Assembly: GCA_002633025.1 (NCBI GenBank)
Contig: NMRB01001126.1
Span: forward strand, 74,704 to 138,703
DNA from: Notospermus geniculatus
Lineage: Eukaryota; Nemertea; Pilidiophora; Heteronemertea; Lineidae
DNA: 64,000 nucleotides
Direction of reading: 5' to 3'
In this document: piece by piece, positions 1 to 12,073 of the stretch
Layout: every line of letters begins with the position of its first letter
Position numbering within the stretch: position 1 is the stretch's first letter
Made by a program: the position numbers and the translations under genes
The notes under the pieces: generated by a model
Seen by the model: only the letters and a program-made list of their open reading frames with translations
The model's database searches: none
What the model was told of the DNA's origin: nothing

Positions 1-1018
1 TTGATATCCGCAATATAATCAAATCTTTTGGCCTAATTGGCTGTTAATAGTCCCAAGGGAGACATTCACAGCCGATCTATAAAATGCACATAATAAAGTA
101 CGCGATACTATATATACATTTTATGGGTTTTTTCAAGAATGGCTTTTCGCAGCCAATAATTCCTCTCAGGAGCAGATGCGGTTTTAAAAAAAATTCTGCT
201 CTGAAGTATTTCAGAATTTTTTATTCATTTTTGACCCAATTCACTACGCTTATTGTTCGGCTAGTGAACACGTACCAAATACACGTTTTCCCAGTGAACA
301 TTCTGGTTCTGCCAGACGCCCTCTATCGGGTGTTTTCAAGAGTATTTTCGCATTCACATTATTTTTCGTTGAGCTGACGTTCCAATGGCGTCATCATTCG
401 AATTCATGTTGAAAAATCAGATCGACCGATTCAATCAAATTTCTAACATTTCTTTGTTCATCAGTTGGAAATCCGTGTTTATGTTTCAATTAGCTTTTAT
501 CGAAACCAACTAAAAATCGCATCAAGTGACTTTCAGCTGTTTTGGGCCTGAAAAGATACTGAAAGTGCTTTTTGACTGCGCTGCATGGATTCCATTGAAG
601 GCAATTAAAAAATCAATTCAACCTGTATGTCACGAAATGTGGACATGCGGTTACAGGAATAACATCAGTCAAGGACCATGTGATTGTGTGGCTGTGTATG
701 GACGTGTTTATATAAAGGGTGGGTGCATATGTAATACTGGGATGCTCTTGCTCTATGGTTAATAATAGATGTTAAACGATTTCATCTTCTTGGACTACAG
801 AAAACCTTGACAAGGTCGAGAACATGCACTTTCTAATGAAAACATTTGGCAACAGTGCACATTTCGACAAATTAACTGCCGTACGTTGAACAGCGTTTTT
901 CGCCAAAAAAGCTTTCCGAAACGCTGTTAGGACTGCAATGACCAGCCTTTCCTTCAAATTCCAACGGCATCAACCGCTTTACAGTCCTTGTGATCTTAGG
1001 CGTCTAACGGTATCCAAC
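1..1018. repeat. Long direct repeat, copy 1 (cut by window edge)
   Basis: About 1 kb of non-coding sequence that recurs almost unchanged at 2253-3284. Both copies begin near TGATATCCGC and end at GGTATCCAAC, beyond which they diverge. Differences are scattered substitutions and a few small indels, including a 15-base length difference near 740. The left boundary coincides with the window edge, so the true unit may be longer. No coding potential was recognised; short ORFs appear equally in both copies and have no family resemblance. It could be a segmental duplication or a dispersed non-coding repeat. Confidence 0.85.
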
Positions 1019-2252
1019 ACAGTAAAAAAAGTAGTGTTAACCATACACCCAAAAGTAGTGTTAACTGTNTAATATTCACAGTAAGACACTCTTGCTCGCT
1101 GTACGTGTATCCTTCGTACAGGGTTCACTTCAAACAAACTTTCTTCGTATCCGACCAATTGCCTCTTCCAAATCCCAAATTGCCAATTTGAGCGAATTGG
1201 AACAGAAGTCGTTATGACGTAATTCCAGTGATAACTGAGATGGAGATGCCGTCCTGGGATGCTGTGGTACTATCCAAGTGTTCTTAACGGCGTTCGTTCT
1301 TTGAGATAAGAGTCAACTCTACAAGTTGTAGTGTTCATCCAATCGTCGCCAGGTCTTTAATGCAGGTTGCCGAATTTCGTAACGGGAAAGGTGATGAAAC
1401 GCAGTGACGTAAGTTGACTTCTGAAAGGTTCTCACGGGTATGCATGGGATGCCGTCACTCTTTTGACTTCTCTGAGTAAACAACCTAAGAGCCGCTCGAA
1501 TTGAAAGGGAACACATATGTGTGCTATCACCAGGAAGTAAGTCACGACATAAAACACGACAACTGGGTATTGGTACATGTAGTTGCGGCAACTCTAATTA
1601 ATTGCCGAAAAAAAGGAATAGAAGTTCCGCGCTGCATAATTAAACCAATTGAAAATTTTCACCACCATTAGTGACTTGATAACGGGTCAAGTGTAAGAAC
1701 ATGAGAGAGAGAAGTTTTAAGGGGTGGCATAGTGGAACTGTTTCCTGAAGGAGCACCGCACGCCAGTGTGGATCGAAATTTGCAATTAGCTGAAAAACAC
1801 TCTGGTACTTTTTAATTACAGTTTCAAGCGATTAGAAGGCTGAGAGATTAACAATATTTTCCATAGATGGTGTATGAAATATTGCCAATTGTGAGGCAAT
1901 AAATTTTCATTTTGTATGATGTCATAATTATGCTAATCCAGTCTGACAAAAACTGCAGCATGCTTGTGATATTTCATAATGTAACCTCTAGATATAATAC
2001 GGAACGTTATAGATCATTGATCTATTCTATTGAAATCATCTCTGTTCTATGGATACCCTGTAATACGTTACAATAGATATTCCCAAACATCCTCTATCCC
2101 ATAGTGTGGGATGTCAAATAGATACCCTTTGGTCTCTGTTACCGAAAAAGGAACTTATCGTAACAAGACGACGACCCCCAGAAAAAAACGATGACACATG
2201 GCCGCCACTCCTTTAGTAGGCTATGTACTGAATCAGATTGTCCTTTCTGACG
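1019..2252. other. Spacer between the two 1-kb direct repeats
   Basis: Non-coding AT-rich sequence with a single ambiguous base at 1069. Just before the N the string AAAGTAGTGTTAAC occurs twice within 35 bases. I see no gene, transposon end or RNA here. The N may be a contig join, so the distance between the flanking repeats may not be reliable. Confidence 0.5.
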
Positions 2253-3284
2253 TGATATCCGCAATATAATCAAATCTTTTGGCCTAATTGGCTGTTGATA
2301 GTCCCAAGGGAGACATTCATAGCCGATCTATCAAATGCACATAATAAAGTACGCGATACTATATATACATTTTATGGGTTTTTTCAAGAATAGCTTTTCG
2401 CAGCCAATAATTCCTCTCAGGAGCAGATGCGGTTTTAAAAAACAATTCTGCTCTGAGTATTATTTCAGAATTTTTTATTCGTTTTTTAGCCAATTCACTA
2501 CGCTTATTGTTCGGCGAGTGAACACGCAGGCCAACACGTTTTCCCAGTGAATATCCTGGTTCTGCCAGACGCCCTCTATCGGGTGTTTTCAAGAGTATTT
2601 TCGCATTCACATTATTTTTCGTTGAGCTGACGTTCCAATGGCGTCATCATTCGAATTCATGTTGAAAAATCAGATCGACCGATTCAATCAAATTTCTAAC
2701 ATTACTTTGTTCATCAGTTGGAAATCCGTGTTTATGTTTCAATTAGCTTTTATCGAAACCAACTGAAAATCGCATGAAGTGACTTTCAGCTATTTTGGGC
2801 CTGAAAAGATACTGAAAGTGCTTTTTGACTGCGCTGCATGGATTCCATTGAAGGCAATTAAAAAATCAATTCAACCTGTATGTCACGAAATGTGGACATG
2901 CGGTTACAGGAATAACATCAGTCAAGGACCATGTGATTGTGTGGCTGTATGGACGTGTTTGTATAAAGGGTGGATGCATATGTAATACTGGGATGCTTTT
3001 GTACAACACGCTCTTGCTCTATGGTTAATAATAGATGTTAAACGATTTCATCTTCTTGGACTACAGAAAACCTTGACAAGGTCGAGAACATGCACTTTCT
3101 AATGAAAACATTTGACAACAGTGCACATTTCGACAAATTAACTGCCGTACGTTGAACAGCGTTTTTCGCCAAAAAAGCTTTCCGAAACGCTGTTAGGACT
3201 GCAATGACCAGCCTTTCCTTCAAATTCCAAAGCCATCAACCGATTTACAGTCCTTGTGATCTTAGGCGTCTAACGGTATCCAAC
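2253..3284. repeat. Long direct repeat, copy 2 (complete)
   Basis: Second copy of the repeat at 1-1018, in the same orientation about 2.25 kb downstream. It differs from copy 1 by a modest number of substitutions and by a 15-base addition (about 2999-3013). It starts TG and could be read as ending in CA, but I found no primer-binding site, polypurine tract or coding sequence between the copies, so an LTR pair is not supported. Confidence 0.85.
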
Positions 3285-4941
3285 TGATATGACACCAGAG
3301 ACTGGCCTAACCAGCCGTGACTATGATGCACCACGGCGAATCTTGAATACGATCACTCGATTCAGCATCGCATTATTTCCAGATCATTTCCGTTTCTCTC
3401 GATCACGGCCGGGTGATTTTTAACTGTCAAAAAACACCGTTTGCGCAGCAAGGTAGCCTAACGTACGTAAATATTTGCTGAGGCGACGTTACGGAGACAA
3501 GATGTGCAGCTCTCGTTTTCATGTAAAATTGGATGACGTTAAAGGTGTGTTGCCGTCCGTTTTGTACAGTCGGCCGCCAAAACAGAGATGCCAAGGCAAA
3601 TGAAATCCGCGGGGATTCTGTTCAGTGCATTGGCTATCGCGTTATGATCTTTTAATACGAGCGGGACAAATTACCACTACAGCAGTGCTTACAACAGGAT
3701 GTATTAAATTCCGCAAAAGTAATAAATAAAACAGAATATTGTATGAAATGAAATTATCGATTCGGCAGACGGCGTTGGAGAAAGTGGTGACATACATTGG
3801 TCGCTTGTAACACTAAATGAAAATAACCGGAAAAGTCTTGCACAAAGCTTTGCAATGACCGTTGATTTAGGTTGTTAAGCAACAATTTGACGTGCGGAGG
3901 CGATCACCCAGTCTCCAATGCAACGGTCGGACACTTTGATTTGTCGTGGTACCGCTGGGTTGGAGATTGTGTGATCGTTGCAATACGTATAGAAGTAGTT
4001 TCAAGAATGAAGAAGGAACAAGTAAAAGTCACTTTGGAATAAATGGTGAATCATAAAGATGATCGGATAAATATTTTAGGTATTCGAAAGTCACCGTGGA
4101 ATAACTCTACGGCAAAGATCAGGCGTAAGACACCCAGAGTATACGGGCAAATCGACTATTTTCGAAGATTAAGACTGAAATGTGGGACCTCAGAGTGAGA
4201 AAAGGTTGGGAAGATGTTTGTACAAGCAAGATTCTGAAGGTTCGATGTAAAATTGACTTGTGGTAAAAAAAGACCAAAAGTTAGATGGAAGAAGATGGAA
4301 GTGTTCGAAACGCTGACGACGAAATGACAAATTTGTGAACATTTCTGAATCGTGGACGAAACCGTCGTCATCACGACATGCATCATTGAGCAAAATGTTC
4401 TATTATTGGCATATACCTCAAAACTAGCAAGAAGAATAGGGAATACGCCAGTCAAATACATGTACGAATATTCACGATATGCAAATTGACAAAAACAGAC
4501 TAGAATGAAGATACCATCTAAAATGCAGTTTTCGAAAAATATCAACTAGCGGTACTATGTTTACCACAAGAGTGTTATTGATTACAGCGTTTTTTTTTTC
4601 ATTTCGTTGCAAGGTTCTAACCTACTCGGTATATATGTACATTATATACAGGGAAGAGAAATCCATTTTTGATGAACAGGAACAGTATGTTGTATATGCA
4701 TATTTTCTATAAGGAGAGCTTAAGTGACTATTGAAGACGTGAAGTTGTATTCGTTGAGTGAATGTGCCATATCGGAGAAACACTTAGAAATTCGTAAGAA
4801 TGTCTCCCAAATGATGTATAATTAAACGAATCTGCTCCAGTAAATACCAGAATGCGCGTATTCATAGTAACACGGGGAATAGGAAAGAGGAAACGCGAAA
4901 GGCATGTCACTTGCTTTAGAAAGAAGAAATACGTACGTGCC
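3285..4941. other. Intergenic region downstream of the first Kv gene
   Basis: No gene recognised. A 129-codon open frame on the minus strand (4156-4545) has low-complexity composition, no domain and no plausible start context, and was not accepted. The part next to 4942 should contain the 3' UTR of the minus-strand channel gene. No convincing polyadenylation signal stands out. Confidence 0.4.
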
Positions 4942-6318
4942 TTATGCACTTCGTCCCCGTCCTGTTTTGTGGGTGTAAAATTTGTTGAAGTTTTCTGTAA
5001 TGATTGGTACGGGGATTGCTAGTGTAAGTACACCAGCAAGAGCACATAACGATCCGATGACCTTCCCAAGAGGCCCTTTCGGGTACTTGTCGCCGTATCC
5101 TACCGTGGTCATTGTGATGACAGCCCACCAGAAGCCGTCGGGAATGCTGGAGATTTGTTCTTCGGTGTGGTCATCGATGCCAATTTCGCAATAGTAGATG
5201 ACGCTTGAGAAGAGTAGTACACAGATGATAAGTGCGACAAGAAATAAGCCAAGGCCCTCCGCGCTTGCACGGAACGTGTGGGCAAGAACCTGTAATCCAG
5301 CTGAATGCTTCGTTAATTTGAATATTCTAATGAGACGAACCACCCTTAAGAAGGAAAGGGAGGCACTTGACTTGGCTCCTTCACAACTGAAGCTGAAAAG
5401 CACGTTGGACAGGGTAACGTAGTATGGCACCACAGCAAGGATGTCCACCCAGTTTTTAAAATCCTTGAAAAATCCAAATTTACTTGGACAGGCGATGAAA
5501 CGGAAGACTGCTTCTAGAGTGAACCAGGCCGTGCATAAAGTTTCCATGATAAAGAAGGGATCGAGAAAGTTAGGACCCTGACCTTCGATGCAGTGCGATT
5601 CGGAGAAAGCAGGCAAGGTTTCCACGCAGAAAAGGATGATGGAAACAACTGTGAATATCACAGATAGAACAGCAACAATGAAGGCTGCGCTCGACGTTTC
5701 AGGGTACTCAAAAAGCATCCATAGTGTCTTTAATGCCTCATTTGTTGGTAACACTATTATTTCATCCGTGTAGCCTTCGTTTTCCATGTACTCCTTGACA
5801 ACTTCTTTTTCTATTTCGAAGAACTCTACCTCGGTTAGGAAGATGTCGTCAGAGACAGTTGGTGGCCGGTGAAGCTTGCCACCATACTGGTAATAGTTGA
5901 AGATCGCCTCGAAAGTTGGCCGATGGCGATCAAAGAAGTACTCCTTCCGTTTCTTATCGTAGTATTTTTTCCTTTTGTTAGGATCCCCGAGTAATGTGGT
6001 CGGATGACGGTTGAAGACCCCAACGCGTGTTTCGTAATACATGCCACTGACGTTCACACTCATTCGTTCACATCCGGAGACTTTGCAATCATGGTTGACC
6101 TCCGGTTCGATAGCTTTAGAACTTCCTGCCCATGTGACCGACGGCTTGGAATTCTTCCCGCGAACTTTCACCTTGGAATGGTGAACGTGGTTACTGCTTG
6201 TGCGTAACTGGTCCGAGTTCTGATAAGCAACGTAGTCGTTATCCTCCATTCTTGAGTTATTTGCATGGTATCCACCGCCACCTCTTGCCCCAGACATGAC
6301 CGCAGGTACGGCCATCAT
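4942..6318 (-). CDS. Shaker-like (Kv1-type) voltage-gated K+ channel, intronless
   Basis: A 458-residue alpha subunit of a plasma-membrane tetrameric potassium channel that should open on depolarisation. The start is the ATG at 6318 because an in-frame TAA lies four codons upstream (6328-6330). Order of parts: variable N-terminus; T1/BTB tetramerisation domain (about 84-182) with GDPNKR and EYFFDRHRPTF; S1 (211-235); S2 (254-275) with its Glu; S3 (288-302) with its Asp; S4 (320-338); S5 (354-377); pore with selectivity filter TMTTVGYGD (402-410); S6 (419-447) with the PVP gate motif. T1 lacks the zinc-binding cysteines of Kv2-4, and GSLCALAG and NFNKFY in S6 support Kv1. Odd points: S4 is three residues (one Arg triplet) shorter than in fly Shaker, and the C-terminus stops nine residues after FNKFYT (ending GRGRSA) with no PDZ-binding tail. 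It lies in the same orientation as a close paralogue at 17.7 kb. Confidence 0.95.
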   Translation of the reverse strand: MMAVPAVMSGARGGGGYHANNSRMEDNDYVAYQNSDQLRTSSNHVHHSKVKVRGKNSKPSVTWAGSSKAIEPEVNHDCKVSGCERMSVNVSGMYYETRVGVFNRHPTTLLGDPNKRKKYYDKKRKEYFFDRHRPTFEAIFNYYQYGGKLHRPPTVSDDIFLTEVEFFEIEKEVVKEYMENEGYTDEIIVLPTNEALKTLWMLFEYPETSSAAFIVAVLSVIFTVVSIILFCVETLPAFSESHCIEGQGPNFLDPFFIMETLCTAWFTLEAVFRFIACPSKFGFFKDFKNWVDILAVVPYYVTLSNVLFSFSCEGAKSSASLSFLRVVRLIRIFKLTKHSAGLQVLAHTFRASAEGLGLFLVALIICVLLFSSVIYYCEIGIDDHTEEQISSIPDGFWWAVITMTTVGYGDKYPKGPLGKVIGSLCALAGVLTLAIPVPIITENFNKFYTHKTGRGRSA

Positions 6319-8682
6319 ATTCAAGCCTTAAACGATTTAACTGCCCATCGTGAATAGCGCCGCTTACCGCTCCAATGTGTCTGCATAGTCCAAAGTGAGT
6401 TAGCTGTGCATCACAGTAACCGCGACCGCTAAATGCCAGCTATAGGCACCATGCGCTGCTGAGCTGAGGGGTATCGATTCGGTAAGTCCTGATTTGTATG
6501 ATGCCAAAATGTATACCACACCCGCACACGAAATGCAACCAGTCGCCCGCTTGACTCATACATATGTAATCATTCAGTTGCCAAGCTCCCGAGTCCCTAT
6601 TCCAATTGCCGATATTAAATTCGGAAAAAGTTAAAACAATGTTCATATATCAGAGAGAACAATGAACATATATCAAATGAAAACAATAGGACCGAGTCCC
6701 GCGGTACCGCGCCGCGGTTCGCTGATGAGAAAACATTGCAAGCACGCCCAACCAATTGCTGAAGCCATTCCACAGAGTAATATAAAGTTCTGGCACATCA
6801 AGACCTCCTTATAAGAAGTACTTCAAATTACTATTGAGCAAGCCGAGATGAGATGAAACATGACACAAAATCATTGGAGGCGTTTTCTTATAACTCTCGT
6901 AGAGGACGCTGCAAGAGTTTCCTCTTTGTCACCGTGATTTCCGGAATTCGCGCCGTTTTATCGCCTTTGGTATTGGATAAAACTCCATGACGTAATTTAC
7001 CGCCTGATTGAAAGGTACATGTAGGTAATACCAGGTAACTCGTGACGTCAATACAAGGTATACCGGAATAACATGCGTTCGTTGTTTGCGTCTCACAGAA
7101 ACACCACATCCGTCCTCGCCGCGAAAAAAAGATACTGAAAGCGGCAGCCGTTCTTCACTTGGCTTGCAGAGTCGCTACTAGATACCAAATAGGCATTGAT
7201 CACATTTGGAGTGTAACTCAATGCCATCTGAGTTAAGAAGCAGAACTAATTTTGAAGTACTCTCTGTCGGGGCTCATGGGTGGCTCTGATCGATTTCAAT
7301 CTTGGTGCCTGGTTGCCAGTCGCAGACCTGAATCACAAAATGGTGGCTTGTTGATTTCGAGGTTAAAGGGTCTGCTACTCGTCAGTTTTGTTTTGCACGT
7401 CGGCTAACTGAAGAATTTGATATGAGATAACCGTTGTGTAATGTTCAAACCTAATCGGANCAATTTTGTGAGGTATACTGGTAGTGCACTCCTCAACACA
7501 CGCCTCCGCACTGCTTACACCAACTTGCTCAGGGCCTACTCTGAGCCTGTACATCGTAAGCATCGAAATCATCATGCAGACTAATGCATTAATGTTGTGA
7601 GGTCTAGTGTAGTCTTCATCAACCTCACGCCTACACATCTAATGACGGCTTACTCAGCTTGCTTAGGGTCTACTTTTAATAGCCTGCACATCATAGCATC
7701 TAAATTTGAGGGATGGTTGAAACGAATCGGTAGGACAAAAAAAAGTACACGTGTTTGCAAAAAAGCCAAAACAACGCCATACATAACAACAGGACGTAGA
7801 CCCTGACGGTTCACGATGAACCTCGACTGGTTCACGATCCTTTCCCCACGGAATGGTGGTAGTGGAACCAACGAACCATATTCACAAAGGCGCGGATTGT
7901 CCCTGTCATTTTACTGTGTGCTTTAGCCACAGATAGATGGATGGCCGAGTCAAATTTACGGAGGCTTGGTGGACACTAAATCCGGACGAATTAACTAGTC
8001 GATGATAGATGGCCTTCGCCAATGGCACGGAGCATCATCATCTGTGTTTATAAGGATGTTTGCACATCATTTTCGACATTATTCTCCATCAAATGGGAAA
8101 AAAGATGTTTTATTACTTAGTTCATTGCAGAATTGCTTGATATATTGTAAACTACATATTCCCGTCTACAGCCAAAGGTTATTTTGCAATAACCATTTTA
8201 GACATAACTGAACCGGCAGGGCATATAATGCCATCGGAACTGCGAACATGGCAACATGCCACAGGCTACGGGAATGGTAGTTAGGATGAATTTGAAAGTA
8301 CAATGACTTCTCGTGACCAAATGCCAAAGACCCAAGCCGATGTTTTCGGTATGGTAGTTCGAAGGCATTATGGTCAGACCTGGCCGAGTGACGCTGTGGA
8401 AATTCCAGCGCTTTGAAGCTGCGATTTCTACTCCCAGTCGGACCTGATACATCATGTGATGCACTTCTTATCATGTGATACCCTTCTTGTCAAAAGGCTT
8501 TGAAATTAACACAGCAACCCACAATGCTTGGAAGGTAAACTCAGTCTGAGTAAGTCCGAGCTCTACTCTTACAACCCACATAGGCTATCATATCCGTTCA
8601 CCTCAAACATGTCAAAGCTTTGGAGAAAGCAGGCTTTTGCAAATATTGGTCATGCCTGAGGCATTGAAGGATTCACTCTATG
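6319..8682. other. Upstream flank of the first Kv gene; no gene seen
   Basis: Contains the 5' flank and presumably the promoter of the minus-strand channel gene, but no decisive TATA or initiator could be picked. A single N lies at 7460. Between about 7490 and 7700 there are two divergent adjacent copies of a ~100-base segment (AACCTCACGCC.../ACACACGCC... followed by CTTGCTTAGGG/CTTGCTCAGGG and GCATC). Otherwise nothing recognised. Confidence 0.4.
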
Positions 8683-8920
8683 GTGTTTTTCACATTGAAC
8701 TGGCCAAACTGTAATGGCATGATGACAAATAATAATGTTGCACAACCCTCAACAGCCAGTGTCATGACTGACCAGCTTTGGCTGACACCATGAAAGAGCT
8801 ATAATCTGTTTTCAAGTCAGTGTTGTGCAACACTACTACCTCTTGGTAAATGTGATCTGGTCACATTCCTGAGTTCAACTAAGTACATTGTACCTTTGGC
8901 CAGTTCAATGTGAAAAACAC
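8683..8920. mobile_element. MITE with 26-bp perfect terminal inverted repeats
   Basis: A 238-bp non-coding element. The left end GTGTTTTTCACATTGAACTG continues for 26 bases and is matched exactly, inverted, at 8895-8920. A second inner inverted pair (GTTGCACAAC / GTTGTGCAAC) lies inside. No target-site duplication could be defined with confidence, so the superfamily is left open. Confidence 0.8.
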
Positions 8921-10617
8921 TTTTACCAACAGCGAACTCGAACTGCTTCTTTAGTCTGCAGCGTCAACTGTTTGCAGATTCGGGCTTTCTTAGAACTGGT
9001 TTTCACTTTAAAGCAGCAATTCAATTTTCGATCGGTAACCATGACAAAGACGGCTACGTGCAAGTTTTCCAACATTCGCCATAATTTTCTCGAGATATTC
9101 ATGGCTCTATTGCAGTCCCCAAGGGTAAAGGCTCCTCATGCCAACGCCATCATTATACCTTTTTGCAAATCCCGTGAAACAGTAGACGGAACAGAAGAGT
9201 GTGGTGTGCCGTAATCAATGAGTGAAATATTCAACGGCGAATTCTACTGGCTATGTCTACAAAACGGTCCTCGGGGCTAGAGGTCGCCGACTGATTCGTC
9301 GAATCATGGCGTTCAGAAGCTGTTGCTTGTGTAGGCGGTCGCCCGACAAGCTGTTCCCCCTTCTTCGTGATTGTTCTTTACATCTTGTTCACTTGGGACT
9401 GAAATGCTGTTGTTATGCCACTTCTTACAATAAGATAACACATCTTGTCATCAACAACTGCTCTGTGATTTTAAGGAAGTCAAAAAATCGACACAGTTAA
9501 ATGTGGCGCTGTCACAATTTCCAATACAATTGCATTTCTTGTCAAAATCTGACAGTGTTTCCTTCAGTGGTGACAAGGTTGATATGGTGTGATAGCATTG
9601 GAGTGTTCTTTTTCCACCGGGGGTATTCTGAGTGGGCTGACGCAATCTACTTCGCCGAGATCTGTCCGCAAGAGAAACGACGCTCCTCAACGTTAGAGGA
9701 CTTCCGCTAAGACCAACGACACCACGACTGCCTAAAATTTCCAACGTCTGATTTGCCCATTAGAGAGCCAACTTGCGCGAGAAGCGTCTCATGTGGAGGA
9801 GAGCCTTAAGAACCAAAAAAAAGAAAGAAATCTCGCAGGAAAGTAAGCAAGGAGATTTTGTAGACATACGTAACGATCCGTCGAGAACACTGCACATACT
9901 AGAGACGTTTCCAACGATCATTGAGACCGACGGGACGATTTCAGTAATCTCATATGCAGGAATGTCTGGCCTAACGAAGTGATGACAACACTGATCTAAA
10001 CCTAGACAGCGTCAAGAATTCGGGCATTCACCTAATAAATCCCAAAGTAACGGCACAATCAAATCGATCTGTTCAATTCTCTCGCTTGGCTTCCCGACAA
10101 ATTAGATCAGAGCAAAAAAGTGTGCGGACGGTACTTAAATTGTCAGCCAGGCACACATGGGACCCGAAGCAGACGATGGAGGTCTAGACGGGGAATCGGA
10201 GGGGTGAATACCGACCGGTTTTTGGGAATGAACGGCAGCCGGCATATGGATGGCAACTCCAAAGCCTTCCATAGTGTGCTGGTACTTTGGCGGCTGGTTG
10301 CCATACCTACAGCATTCCACATGTGGTAGAGGCTGCTTTTACAGCTGATTGCTTTCGGTTGTTGTCTTTTAAACGTACTTCACAACACAAGCTCCCTCAA
10401 CGACTGTTAGTCATCCGTCAGATCATATCGAATTTGCATCGCCCCACCAATGCTACTGAACTGAAACTGCCAATTTGAAGAAGGCGTTTTGAATTGGCAC
10501 AGGGAGTCCTCGCCAATACCCTCTTCCATTGCTGGCTCTACAATCTAACGAGACCTTATGTCATTTCGTAGGCCGGACACAGGGGTTACGTAGAGCTTGG
10601 TAGGCATAGGGAGTTTA
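8921..10617. other. Intergenic; no gene recognised
   Basis: Several open frames of 60-110 codons overlap each other on both strands without domain signatures, splice-site support or membrane segments. I treat them as chance. No repeats were noticed. Confidence 0.35.
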
Positions 10618-10752
10618 AGAAATCAAACGATAAACGTACTTTACGACAACGTTATTTTTCACACTGCGAATTCACCAGTATATATATTGCATTTTCGGTA
10701 CAAAAAATAACGTTGTCGTAAAGTTACATGTAACGTTTATCGTTTGATTTCT
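10618..10752. mobile_element. Small foldback MITE, arms about 50 bp
   Basis: A 135-bp near-palindrome. The left arm begins AGAAATCAAACGATAAACGT and the right arm is its inverted copy with one short internal insertion (ACATGTAACGT against ACGT). The arms also share the inverted AACGTTATTTTT segment. The loop contains a TATATATA stretch. Structure is typical of a non-autonomous DNA transposon; transcripts would fold into a hairpin. Confidence 0.8.
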
Positions 10753-10947
10753 AAATTAACAATGCTCAATCGTAGAACACATGCGGGGCTGAAAAATAAT
10801 TACGGGCCTGAATACGGTATTTGCCAGAACTCCCTTTATATTCGGGAAAGCGAGGAGACGGACAGGAATAGAAGCAGCGGCAATTTTTTTTTTGTGCCGT
10901 ATGGCTACAGACAGGTACGTCTTCGTTACGATCAAAATGGTTTCGCT

Positions 10948-11590
10948 TTAGGCCTCCGGGAAGAAAAGGTGGTTGCTTTTTATCTTATGGCACGCCGTCT
11001 AGAAATCAGATGTGTCATGTATTGTACAGGTGAACTGTTCAAATTGGAGAAGGGTAAATGGTGTGCTGCCGCACTGCAGCACCAAGCTGGTCTCACTATG
11101 AGGAGCCAACAAGCAGATGAACTTAAAAAAATCATGCGTTGATTGAGTATTGCGTATACATTCTTTGGTACATTACATAGTTGTACAAACTTCGTCAATG
11201 CATTTCAAATACTATTGACTTCTACATGTAACCACGAATTGGAAAATTTCAGATTCGGGGCGATTCGGGACATTCGTAGCGTCAGTGAAAGCCAGGCATT
11301 AGGCCTCCGGGAAGAAAGGTGGTTGCTTTTTATCTTACGGCACGCCGTCTAGAAATCAGATGTGTCATGTATTGTACACGTGAACTGTTCAAATTGGAGA
11401 AGGGTAAATGGTGTGCTGCCACACTGCAGCACCAAGCTGGTCTAACTATGATGAGCCAACAAGCAGATGAACAAAAACAAATTAGGCCTATGCATTGAGT
11501 ATTTATGTAGGCCCCCTATACATTCTTTGGTACATTACACAGTGGTGTACAAACTTCGTCAATGCATTTCAAATACTATTGACTTCTAAC
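10948..11590. repeat. Tandem duplication of a ~280-bp segment, offset 351 bp
   Basis: Copies at about 10948-11225 and 11299-11590 share long identical blocks such as GAACTGTTCAAATTGGAGAA. Each copy begins with GGCCTCCGGGAAGAAA and ends before a divergent tail at ATTGACTTCT. A 132-codon open frame (10744-11142, plus) overlaps copy 1, but copy 2 breaks that frame with a one-base deletion in the first run of A's, which argues against a conserved protein. Confidence 0.8.
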
Positions 11591-11689
11591 TGCTATTGCC
11601 CTCTGTATGTAAACGAATGAATCTAGTGCCGCGAAACAATCGATTTCCGGGACCGTCCTGCGTGTCTTCTCTCAAGATGAGGGAAGATT

Positions 11690-11909
11690 ATCTTGCGGAC
11701 AGAAGGGAAACTAAACTCGACGCACACGAGCCAATGTTATTGCTCATTGCCAGCAACTACCAAAAGTAATTTTGTGGCGCACTGCTTTTCAACGCACACG
11801 AGGCAATGCCATTGCTTACCGTGAGCAATGAGCAATGGAAACTCAAACATGTTACATCCGCACACGAGGCAAATTTCTTGCTGGCAATGAAACGGGCAGT
11901 AAGGGACAA
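11690..11909. repeat. Degenerate GCACACGAG repeats
   Basis: Three copies of a unit centred on GCACACGAGGCAAT (near 11725, 11794 and 11861), each followed by words such as TTGCTCATTGCCAG or its inverse. Units are too diverged for a clean period. Function unknown; may be the interior of an old inverted-repeat element. Confidence 0.45.
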
Positions 11910-12073
11910 CAGGTGTGAAAGGAATCCAAGTCCCCCTGGAAATCAAAGTCGGGTTGTTCAGTGAGGGATTAGAATATATGGCTAGAGAGATCATGGCCAT
12001 TCGAATGTAACCTTACAATAGCGGCCTATTGTTTGGTGGATCTGCATCCCACGGACGCTGATTCCTGTCACAG
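11910..12073 (+). mobile_element. MITE family A, copy 1
   Basis: About 164 bp, starting CAGGTGTGAAAGGAATCCAA and ending in the inverted GATTCCTGTCACAG. The interior carries the family hallmark TTCGAATGTAACCTTACAAT followed by GCGGCCTATTGTTTGG. Related copies lie at 14542, 34573, 45322 and 58150. No coding capacity, so presumably mobilised by a transposase encoded elsewhere. Confidence 0.75.

Noticed and set aside
1-3284. Reading the two 1-kb direct repeats as LTRs of one retroelement
   Set aside because: The spacer is only 1.2 kb, contains no primer-binding site, polypurine tract or coding sequence, and the left edge cannot be seen.
4156-4545. 129-codon minus-strand open frame downstream of the first channel gene
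   Set aside because: Low-complexity aromatic-rich sequence without a domain, start context or splice sites; probably chance in AT-rich DNA.
10744-11142. 132-codon plus-strand frame in the tandem duplication
   Set aside because: The second copy of the same sequence breaks the frame, so there is no sign of protein-level conservation.
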